DNA from: Campylorhamphus procurvoides
Taxonomy: Eukaryota > Chordata > Aves > Passeriformes > Dendrocolaptidae
Direction of reading: 5' to 3'
DNA: 64,000 nt
Assembly: GCA_013396655.1 (NCBI GenBank)
Contig: WBMV01000460.1
Span: forward strand, 1,007-65,006
Every line of letters starts with the position of its first letter. Within the stretch, counting starts at the first letter, position 1. Both the position numbers and the translations under genes were made by a program. This document shows positions 26,501 through 38,500 of this stretch, one piece after another. The notes beneath the pieces are model-generated. The model saw only the letters and a list, made by a program, of their open reading frames with translations, made no database searches and had not been told where the DNA came from.

Positions 26501-29500
26501 ATTACTTATTTTGCAAGACATGAAAGTTACTGGAATATAATTGGAAGAAAATGCAAGACAGTGATCAGCCAATATAGATCACTGGATCAGGTTCATGATA
26601 TTTGCATAGACTCAAATCACAGATGCAGATGGGAACAAATGATTTCCTGTGTGCAAACTGTAAACTAAGGAAGGGCAACAAGTTTACTCTTTCTATTCAG
26701 TGTCTTTGAAGAGGCAAAAGTGTCAGTAAAAGACTCAGTAACATATCTTAGTATCCATAATGTAGTGCAATACAATACACTTAATTTGTGTGGTTATTTT
26801 GGGGCTTACTGAATGTAGAAATTAGTTTTTTCTGTTTTCATGTGCAAAAAAAATAGTTTTCTTAACTTTGTACCACAGCACCAATCTGTTTTATTTCTAG
26901 CATTATATTTTGTAAGTCATTATAAAATGTATGTAGGCAACCAATAAGGCATAATAATGCCTTGAATTATTGTACTTTGCAATCCTAGTCCAACTCTTGC
27001 TGGTATCAGTAATTTCCACTGTGGGATTTTGTGCTGGTTTAAAAGTAAACTGGCAGGAGAAGTGAACCCTTCTCAAGGGAGATTACCAGTCAAAATTTCA
27101 ATTTACTAAAAAAGATTATAATAAATACAATTATACAGAAAAATAATTGGTTTTAATCTGCAAAACTCAGAGGTATAACCCGGCACCCTGGGGCATTAAG
27201 AGAATGGTGTTAATTGGCCCCTGTGCTGAGTGCCACGTGGTCCCTCTGAGGGCAAAGTAAAAACGTAAAGGAAATCCTGTTGGTGAGGGTGATGGTCACA
27301 GTCTGGTCAACAGTGGCAGTCACAGTCCTGTTGAGGTTGCGGTCCTCCTCTGGATCTGATGGGTAGTACCAGAAGTCCCCAAACCCCAAGATTATATATG
27401 CTCAAATTCAGGTGGCAATGCCCAGTACCTCCCCCCAGGGCGGGGAGTTTCACAATGGGTGATTTAATTCTATGAGTCATGGGATATTTTTGGAATCTTT
27501 GATGGCCCATTAGCAGACATGACCACTCGGGCTGGGTGTGAAGGGGCTAATTCCTCCCTGGAGGGGAGTTATCACAGTTGAATCACTGGTGTGAAGACAA
27601 ACACTCCTCTGTCTCACGGGGTTCTTTAACACCCAGCTTGTGGCCTGAGGTGTCAGGTGTGCCCTGGGCAGCTGCTGCAAGTGACCCATTATTAACAGTT
27701 CATGAGAAATGACACAGAGGGTGTAGAATACACAGTTTTGGTTACACCCATACAGTGATAAGCTAGTCCCAGCTACTGTAACTAGAACAGATCTTTACAT
27801 CACGCAGCTGTTCTAAATTGAATTCATGCAGTGTCTGACTTTATGTCACATGCTCTCAGAGTAAACATGCTCTAGTTTGCACAACCTTATGGAACCTAGG
27901 ATTCTGCAGCCTAACTACTTAGATTTTAAATGTATTTATAACTGATGGTTTTTCTAATGCCACATTTTAGTAAACATTGTATTTCACAGTGGTTCGATAG
28001 GAGGAACTATTACATTCTGTTGCCTGCCTTGTCTCTCAAACAAGGTGTATTATCAGTATGTTCTCATAAAGAGCAAAGTTAGTTACACTGGTGTTAGTCC
28101 CTATATGATCTTTATATGCAGCTATTGAAGGAGGGAAGAGCTAGGAATGCTCTTGCATTGGGAAGAATTGACTGTGGTATGTGTCAAGCTATTTGAGAAA
28201 GTTTTACATATTTGTGCCACAAGAACTGGGAAAAGTAGATCAGTTCCATATTTGAAGTTATCCCTCAAACATGACTAAAGGCTGTAACACCATATTTTGC
28301 TCTTTGCTGCAGTTTTATTTTAAAGGGTCATGTTAGCATGTGCAATAACTTTAAAATTTTAAAGTTTGCTTTCTAAAGACAATATTTCTCAAAACTGCTT
28401 TCTAAAATGTTATCAAGCTGCATTTTTAAATTCCACATGAAATAGTTTGAGTTCTGGTTAATTTAAATGGCTCTTTGCTAAGTTGTAATTATTACTGCAT
28501 GTAATAATAATGGTTTTATCTCACTTTATTTACCCAGTTGATCTTAGCTGTGAAAGGTTTGCTAAATCATCTCCAAATCTGGAACCTGCTCTTCTAGAAG
28601 AACCTGCTGGTTGTCGGAACAAAGGGAAGGGTGTGTTTATTTTGAAGTGTGACCCACTGATGTATCCTATGGATACACTGATCCGTTAATACAGAGTGAT
28701 GTAGGTGCTCTGTTACAATCAGTCCTTATTTAGAGACTATGCATGATATACAGGTATACAGATGATATGTATGATATACAATCAAACCTGAACAAGGCAA
28801 AAGCAAACAGACATTTCATTTTCTCTCTCTATTCCACACCAAGTCTATGACTTAATTTTCTTTGAAGTTTGGAATATTCTCTAGGGTTTGCATTGCTTCA
28901 AAGACTCGATTCCACTTCTGCAAATGAGATTTGTTCTTATATCTTTTGGACTGTATTTCCTCTAGCTATGCCTATTTTTGCTGTCAACAGTGGTCTAAAA
29001 ACTTAAATTCCTTTCCTTACTGATGCCTGACACCAAGTTTTTCCTCTTCTGGGAGAAATTACAGTGTTCAGTCACTTGGTGATCGTTTCCATGAACTGTT
29101 TTCCCTGAGCCTGCATCACAAAGTTTCCCTAAATTTATCCTCTGCTGTGTGGTACTGTCTGTTCACATTGTGTAAAGATAGGTGCAGCATCTGGTCTGGT
29201 TGTGGTTACTGTGCTTATCACAAGATAAATGACCCCAGGGTGCTCCAGAGGAGATTTGGTTGGATACTAGGAAAAATTTCTTCCCTGAAAAGAGCAATCA
29301 AGCATTGGAACAGGCAGTCTGGGAAAGTGGTAGAGACCATCCCTGGAAATGTTCACAAAATATCTAGATGCACCTGGAGACATGATTTAGGGATGAAGAT
29401 GTCAGTGTTCAGTTAATGGTTGAACTTGATGTTTTTTTGCAGCCTTAACAATTCAGTGATTCTAATCTATGTTCAAAAATAAACAATGTCACTATGGTAT

Positions 29501-32500
29501 CACAAGGTCTCACTATGATACCTTGGCTCAAGAGAATGGATTAATCAGGCCCTGCACAGTACCTAAATACATACATAGATTATTGCAATGCAAAGGTCAA
29601 CTGATTTGAATCTCCAAAAGAAAGGTTAATAGATTAAATGTCTGTTTAAACATTAGTCCCTAAAAGAACTATTTTGCTTTGCTTTCAGCAGACTGGAAGG
29701 CATTTCTTTTAGATTAACTGCAAGTTTCTTGCAGCTAATCTTGAGGCATTTGAAATACTTAAGCTTAAAGGAGGAGTGAAAACGAATTATATAGTTCATA
29801 TTTTTGACCTTTTTACAAGTCATAGCTTTGTTTTGATTTTATTTCTTACATGCAGTTTATCACAATGTGAATTTGTGTTGCTTAAACATTGACACTGAAT
29901 TAGTTACTTAATGCTTTAACTTGATTACATGTTGTTCTCTGAGGAGACTGGGATTGTTTGCCATCATATTTTATTTGGTTTAGCTATTGTAAATACACTT
30001 CTAGAATTATAACATCTCCCTCATCTAAATGAAATACAAATAGTGTATTTTCCTTTTGTTTTCTTTTCTTGAAGCCGATCAACAACCTACCCTTACACAG
30101 AAACCCAGATGTACACTCAGAACACTGGGGGAAATTATTTTGATACTCAAGGAAGTTCTGCACAGGTGACAACAGTGGTCTCGTCTCATAGCATGGTGGG
30201 CACTGGAGGGATTCAGATGGGCGTAACAGGAGGACAACTCATTAGCAGCTCAGGAGGGACCTATCTGATTGGAAATTCAATGGAAAATTCTGGTCACACA
30301 GTGACTCACACAACGCGGGCCTCCCCAGCGACAGTAAGTATTTCAGACTGATGCAAAATCTTTGAGACTAGTTTGTTTGTCACTCAGATGTTCTTGCCGA
30401 TTGACGTAGTTTTTGTGACAGAATCTATAGTAGTATTATGATGTCAGAATAAGTACCTAGTACACTTTTATAAAAAAAGCACTATATATGTATAAGATAG
30501 AAGAATACAGTGAAAACTTCAACATTAAGACATACCTTTCCCTTTACAGCTTGCAAATATTTACATTTCATACCTTAAATTTTAACATTTTGGAATTTTT
30601 TTGACAACAGAATCAAAATACTGTGTTGCTGAGTATAACTATGTTAGATGTAAATGTTAAATAGTGTAAACTACAGATCACTATCTGTAACTTCCCTATA
30701 TTTTTTCAGTTTGTTTGCTTGATATTAGTATAGGTTTGGTATCTTATTTCAAAATATTTCCAACTGTTCAGAATACTGAGATACTACGTTTTATCACTTC
30801 ATTTACTTATCTATAGTATGTCTCCAAAATGTGCTCCAGATTAAAAGTTCATTGTGGAAATGCCTGACAGTGCAATGGGAAGATGCATTCTGTTATAACT
30901 GTGGTAAATAATATTGCAGATATGTAGAGCTTACTCAATCAGCCCATATTTCAATTAGCAAAATGTGTTTATACCTAGCCTAATTTTGCTGCATAGCCCT
31001 AATGAGTACTTTGACCTCATCCTTCTGGGTATTCTGGTTTGGATGTAAAGATTTGGAAGTAATGGGGAAGAGAACTGTGAAACATAGGGTAGCAACAGTT
31101 GAAAAATCTAGAAGGGAGATAAAGCATCATTAATAATACAGATTCACTAGTATTCAAAAGGACAATGAAATCACAGAACTTAATTTTTAGAAACCAGTCT
31201 AAAAGCATTGGATAATTTAGGTGATCTGATAAATTCTCTCTATTTTGATTCTTAAGGTGATTGATGTGGACAAATACAAATTTCTTTTACCATGGAAGAA
31301 ATTATTATTTCATCCAAAAAATTATGCAATATTGTTTTCTGAGAACAAGAATTATAAAAAGTCATAATTTGTGCGTAGTATAATATCCCACTAGAACATA
31401 GTGGGAGCTTTCAGCTAGCAACAGAGACTTTTACATATTTGCATTATCAAAGATAATATATATTAACATTTGCCTGTATTTTGCATATAGGAACAGAATT
31501 TATGAAAAAAGCATCATTCCTCTTTCAGATTTCGGATGCTTAACTGAATGTGGAAACAAGTGAGGCTTAAATGTATCCAGTGAACACAAATTAGAGTAAT
31601 GATTTACTCTGAGGTTGGAAATCGTAGAATTACTTGAATATCAAAACTCCATGCTATATTTTGCAAATTAAAAAGTTTTGATTTTTTTTCTGAAAGTTAA
31701 CAGTAAAATTTACCAACATTGAACAAAAACTAAGGTTCATGACTTCAACAACATCTTTCCCTTGCCTCATGAGTTGATAAAACAGCCTGTTTTTGTTGCT
31801 CAAGAGAAGTTCTATACTGCTGTATCAACTGATTTTTAAGAATAGGAAAAAATACCACTAAGTAAATGACAGTTATTAAACTGCACTTTAACACTAAAAT
31901 AGTTTTCTCTGGTTTTTAGGGTGGTATTTATTCTATATAGTATAGTTCTCTATGATGCATCAGAGTATATTAGAAGTGCATTTCTTGCTAAAGAAGTGGG
32001 ACATAATGTGATTTCAGGTTTTATTGTTTAGGTTCTCAGTGTGTGTTTCAGCTGAAATGTTCAAGAGTTAATTGAAACACTAATGGTTCAATTGAAACTT
32101 ACTTTAAAGCACCAAGTCTGTTTTAACTTTACTAGGGGGCATAATTAAACCGTTTGGAATAGAGCTATGTAATATTTTAATTGGATTACACCTTAGATAG
32201 GTAGAGCTTGTTTCACTTGTGATCCTCATTTGGTCTTTACCATCATGGCTTTTTTCATTCTTGTATAGAGAACTTATTGGAGTCATCAAAATAACCTCTA
32301 TCCAGGCTGGTTTGCTAGCATGATATGCAGAAAATTTTTCCAAATTTTGAATTAGTTTGGAGAATTTTCATATGGAGACAAAGGATATAGAAATCAGGAA
32401 TTATTTATTAATACATGTGGTCATCACAAGTTCTCTTTATTTTGCTATAGAGATACTACTTCTGTTTACCCTTTTCAACAGATAACTTCATTTGTTTTGT

Positions 32501-35500
32501 TGTTTATCAACCTAACTGATCAAATCATTACGTTCTCTAACAAGCAAATTAATTGTATAATTGATATTATCTCTTTCTGATACACCTAGCTTAATTTAGA
32601 GGGAAAAAAACAAACAAAAACTATTTCAGGTTAAAAGTCAAATGTATAAACCAAGTCAACTTTATTAACTGTCTTTTAGATAAATTAAATTAAAAATCTA
32701 ATTTACTCTTTACCAGGTATGCTATTTAGTTTATTCAGAATTTGGTGAAAGATACTCAGAAACTTTTTATTTTCACTTTATTTTCTTTATGGTTTAATGT
32801 AATTCTGCATTCTGCTTCAGGTTTAATAAAAAGTAATATTTTGGTTGTAATATTTAATTCATTTTAATTTCTGTCATTTAATGTTTCAATGTTCATACAA
32901 GGAACTGTCCTGCCTAACCTGTATCAGGCAATAGCACTGTTTTTATAGCTAAAATATCAAGACTTGTACACTATTAAAACCATTCCATCATATGTACAGT
33001 AGAGGTTTATGTTAGTATACATTAAGAACATTGGTTAGCTTTTTCTTTATTCTTTTCATTTCCATTGACTTCATTGCTTCTTCCCACTCTATCCTTTGCA
33101 GTCCTATTAAACTACTTTACCTGCTGAAAAGAACTTTTAAACTAAAACAGAAAGGCATTTAGATCACAAGACCTTCTATATAAGATGCTCAGTAGATAAA
33201 CAGCTTTCCAAAATTATCATTTTCATATGAGTACATGTGGATTGGTCAAGAATATATTGTGATTACATTGAACAAGAACTGATTTACCCGACCCGGATGT
33301 GTATTTGAAAAGAATTTGCATGTTGAAAACTGTATGAAATAGTCATCTGCTTTACTGGCAGCCCTTTTGAAAGAAGGAGCAGCTACATTTAAGAGACTCT
33401 CCAGATAATTGGATTGCCATGTTAATAATGAAATATAAATCCCCTTCCAATTTTTTTTCCTGTGTGTGAACATCTAAAGATTGTTCTTATGATGAAACAG
33501 GGTGATCTAAACATATTTCATAGTATCACAAGGTTAAAAAAATTCATACAGTTTCTAGTAATAAATGTGTTGTTATGCTTGTCAGTCAGTGAGAGGCTCC
33601 CATCTATTAGTCTTGTTTTCAAACAAGCTTTACAACTGATCTTCAATTTACAGTTGTCATTCATCACTCATCACTAACCATAGAAGGTCTCCGCTCATGC
33701 TGTTACAGATATGCATCATATTTCAGTGCAAATCTAAATGTGCACAAAAATAAGAGCAAAATTAATATTGATATATCACCAGAAGTGATTAGTTTTCATA
33801 AGCACAGTGTTCAAAAGTTGCTGTTAGCTTTAAAGGAAGGATAGTACCTGCCAGAAATGTGTTCTAATTATTAGAGACAGAACAAGAAGAAGTAAGAAGG
33901 CCCAGTGGAAATATATCCTGATAATACAATTTAGTGAACGTAGAATTATTTTTAAAGTATTATGTTTAAATGTTCCATTAAAGGCAGAGGGGTTATCATT
34001 TGGAAAAAAGGTTGAGGTGGTATTTTATTTACTAATCTCTTTCCTGGTAGAGGAACTTTTTTTGTTCTCCATTCCTCAACTTTTCTGCTAATTTTGATTT
34101 AGCTGGATCCATCTTAGCTTAAAACATTTCTGATCAAATCAGAGATGCACAGATTTTTATATTAAAAGGCTAATTAGATCATGTGGTCTGACATGTTATT
34201 CGGGCAAGATATTTACTTATGATTTCCTCACCTGAGCACAGTGACATCTTCTGTAAGAAAATAAAATATATCCCATAGATCATCTGCCTTTATAAACCTC
34301 TGCTTTCAAGACTTTCCTCCTGCTTTGGTTTCTCCTTCAGAGCTGTGGATCTTCATCATAGCTTCTTCCTCTCTTCCAGAGGTTTCAGTGTAGCAATGTC
34401 ACCAAAATAAATTATGTCTTTCTCTGTCCCTTTGAGTGCCTTGCTGCTCCACTGTGATGTCTCATGTTGAGACTGTGCCCTTTTCACCAAACAAGAAATG
34501 TGGAGGAAAGGGAGAATGACCCTGCTAAGATCAGCCTGACCCTGACTGCATTCTGGCTTTATCTGCCTATGCTTGTTTCTTTCCTGGTACAGGTTGGCTT
34601 CCTTGGCTTTTAATGTGTTTTCTGCATAAAAAACCCTGTAAAAACTATAGATTTTTTTCACTTTTGGCAGTTTAATATCTATTCTGATATTTGTGTATCA
34701 AAAAAATAAGTTGTGAGAAACTCAGTTTATTCCAGTGTAGCATTCCGACTACCAACTTCAGAAGATTTTAAGAAACACAATTTTTTACTTTTAAGATATT
34801 AAAAATAGGTATCTTTGAATCCATGAGAAGAATTTCTGCTAATTCTTTTTATTTGAAAATGCATAATAATGGTGGCTGGGTGCCAGCTTATTATTGTTCT
34901 CGTAACAATTTGATTATCAATGGCATATATGCATCACCTTTCAAAAGGACTAGGAGTTTTTTTGTTCCTGATTAAATACACATTTGTTCTAATATGGCCA
35001 CTCTACCTCTGTCTAAGGCTGTCTTGCCATAAATGTTTCCAAATTTTCTTTTAATAGCAATCTGAATTGAACTTTCTTTTTAGTTTCTTTATTTTTATTT
35101 TCTGGTGTAACTCTGACGTGTTTACATGTGTTTTTCAGTGGTAGGTGGAATGGATATATTCTAAAAGTCTTCACAATAAATTTGACAAGTGATTTTTTTG
35201 GTTATGTTTTCCAAATATGGGGAAAATTACCTCAAAGAAAAAAAATTAGAATACATTTGACGATATATGCAACGGATATGAGGTATACAAGTAATTCTGC
35301 TCCACCTGTAAGTGTTGCCTGGGACTGCCACTACCCAGGTACCGGGCCTTGCACTTTGCTTTGCTGAACTTCATGAGGTTTGCACTGGCCCCCCTCATGC
35401 ATGTCAAGGTCCCTTGGGACCTGGTCCCTTAGTACATGGGCAGCAATGTTTCATTTGAAAATTTGGGAAGGAGCAAATAATCTGACTTAACTCCCAAGCA

Positions 35501-38500
35501 TCTTTTATTTTACAAGTCTGTGACTGCTAAGTGTGCTTCTCTCCCTAAGCTGACTTGATCTATTCTTTTGTAATCTCTGGAGAACATGCTATATGCATTA
35601 GGCAGTACGCATGCCTTCTGTTCCTGCAGACTGGCTGCCACTGCTAGGGCACACTACTGGCCGCTACAGAGCCTGCTGCTGATTAGAACTCCCAGAGCCC
35701 TCTCTGCAAGGCTGCTCTCCAGCCACCCTTGTCCCAGTTTAGACTTATGTCTGGCCTTTCCCAGTATTTTGACTTGTCACCTTCATGTCACTGGTGATTG
35801 CCCAATACTCCTGTCTATCCAGACCTCTCTGCACTGGCTCTTGTCCCTCAAGAGAGTCAACAGCACCTCCCAGTTTGGTCTCATCAGCAACTTACTAATG
35901 GTGACTTCAATTCCTGTATCCACATCGTTGATAAAAATATGAGCAGAACTGACTCCAGAATTGAGCCCTGCAGGGCACCAATGAAGTAAAACATGAAATC
36001 GCTGTGCATTTTCAGAAAGGGCACAGGAATGATTTAGTGCCTAGAAAACCTGTCTTCAAATCAATCATATTATATGCTCAAAAATAGTGAAGAAGTGATT
36101 GTATAATCTACCTAGGAGGAGGGTTTCTGTCATTACAGAGATGCGTATCTTCAGATAAAGAGGAAAGTTCATTTTATCATAATTTAGATTATAAATTGTG
36201 AAAAAAATCAGTAGTAGTAGAGACAAATTTCTCTTTAAGTTAGTCCTAGTAGAATATGATAAAGACTCATTTTAAATATAGATCATGCATACTTCTGAGC
36301 TTCATAAAGTAATTAAGATGCTTTAGTGGTAATCAGTACTGCTTGGCTTATGTTATGCAGTAAAAGTGAACACAAATTCATTGTCTTCAGTGGCCATACT
36401 GGTGAAATCTACTAAAAGAAACTGCAGCAACAAAAATTTCTCAAATGACAAAAATGCCAGTTAGCACCAAAAGGCATGGAATCAATATGACAGTGAGGAG
36501 TGAGTGTCATCTGTAATGCAACTTTTCTTTTTAAGTTCAATTACTTCTTTTCAACAGATTGGTTCTCTGAACAAACACGGCCAGAAGTTGCAGCAACAAA
36601 ATGAGAGTTTTGCGGTAGTGGGAATGCACACAGGTGGTGTAACCTCAGTGTACAGGACTGCTATGGATTTGAGCATTGTGGAACAAGTGACATAACATTC
36701 AGATTTAGGATTTGAATGTCTCTATGGTCTTCATTGTTTGATTGTAGCATTATGTTAGGAAGGGAAATTCTCTGGCTGCAGTATATAGTGAAGTGACCTT
36801 ACTATGATGATCTTTTCAGCTTGTAGCTTTTATCATGTGGCAAGCTTTTAAAATTTGATCTTTCCTGTGTGATTGAATACTTCGATCTCATAGTCCCTTC
36901 CACTGAAGCAAATCAGTGAAGAAGTCAGACTATTAAAAGAAAAAACATTTTTGCCAAGAGTATATTTTCATAATAATTGTGTATTTTTAAAAATGTACTT
37001 TTTAAAAAATACTTGCAAAGCTAAAATTAAGGAGTTAAAAGAAATTACTTCTCACATTACTATGATAAAATATTTGTCACTTGCCCTGTGAAAAGGAAAA
37101 GTTAATTTTATATGTACACTAAGTTCAAGTATCAACTCTAGTATTTTTCAGTTTCTCCTATGCAGAAAGTGAATTCAGACAATATTGATAAATTATGCCA
37201 CTAAAATTATGGATAGTACTCTGATATTTGAAGAAGGATAGAGAGGGTTCATTGAAAATGTCTACACAGAGAATTATAAGTGTTTTTTTTTAAAGTATAA
37301 TGGTGGTTTCCATTGCTTTCTCTTTGGCCATTTAATGTAGCTAATTAATTGTATGCCTTTTCTTACTGTGCATCCCATTGTCTCTGTCATTTTCATTGTT
37401 GTTTTTGTTCTTCTAGCCCCCCAGTTAAATTACACCTAGGTTCTAATTTTTTTCTTTTAATGTTGTTATTACCAAACTGACCAAAATCAGAATATCTACT
37501 GTTACTAAAAAAGAAAAGAAAGGGAATGCGTGTGAGAATATTTGTACATTTGCATTTGAAGAAATTCTACTTTGTATTTTAGTTATGCTGTGTTTTCTTT
37601 TCCTTGTAAAAGGCAAAATTATTGTGAAAAAATCTACTTTTCCAAAGGCTGGATCCTGCAGTCTGTGTAACTTCTGACTTTCCATTTACTTTGACAGCTG
37701 GAGATATTCAAAGGGTGTTGGCAGCAGTAAGGGTTGATGTCATGTCCCAGTGAAGCTAATGGTGTAAAACCTATTGAATTACTTTGGTTTGGGATTTGAT
37801 TCTGTGATTCCAGAGGGTTAAAGTTTTGCTTCTAATTCAGTTCGTACTGCAAGTTCTGCATGTCTTTTCCTCATCTAGTTGAAGGGAAAACATATGGAGG
37901 CCTTTTTGAAAATTGTTTAGGGATTTTTTTTAATTTATTAATGATATTTTTGTTCAGTCAAGTTTAATTTTATTTCAGTACAGCTCACCAGTAATTCTAC
38001 TCCTTTGAGCTCGTTCTGAGCATTTTGGAGGGTAAAATGGATTTTGAGGCTGTTGTTCTGCAGTATATATGCAAGCAAAATGACTTTCTAACCTCCTTGA
38101 GGAGGTTTGTGTTCACTGGGACTCTAGCATGAGGCCTTTTAGTGGAATATATGCCCTAGCCAGGAATAAAGGAGGCATTTCTATTGAACTGTAAGCAATC
38201 TGTCAAAACTTCTCTGATCAGGCTTTTTTACTATCCCATCTTGAGTCCTTTTTTTAATGACATCTATTATCAGATTGAAATGGCGATTGAGACACTGCAA
38301 AAGTCTGATGGTCTGTCCACTCACAGAAGCTCTCTTCTCAACAGCCATGTAAGTTGTCTCTTCTTCACATACACTCTCTCTTGCTTGTTCTGCATGCTTA
38401 GCCTGCCTCTAAATGTTTGTTTTATTTTATTACTACTTTTTGCTCTTAATCTTCCCATCTTAGTTGCTTGTAATCTTCTACTACACCTCCCATGGCTTTA

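Larger units (their letters stand above)
20548..30074 (+). other. RFX3 intron 2
   Basis: 9.5 kb, GT-AG. It holds an LTR scrap (21645-21707), two CR1 3' ends (22455-22973, 29235-29464) and two solo LTRs (25847-26416, 27030-27789). The rest is unassigned AT-rich sequence. Confidence 0.85.
30334..38273 (+). other. RFX3 intron 3
   Basis: 7.9 kb, GT-AG. It holds a CR1 5'-region fragment (35335-35985), a possible very old repeat at about 34140-34230, and a candidate extra exon (36558-36695). The remainder is AT-rich and unassigned. Confidence 0.85.

Noticed and set aside
29147..29416. 89-codon + strand frame
   Set aside because: It covers a CR1 3' terminal segment.
35586..35942. 118-codon + strand frame
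   Set aside because: It is antisense to a CR1 5'-region fragment.
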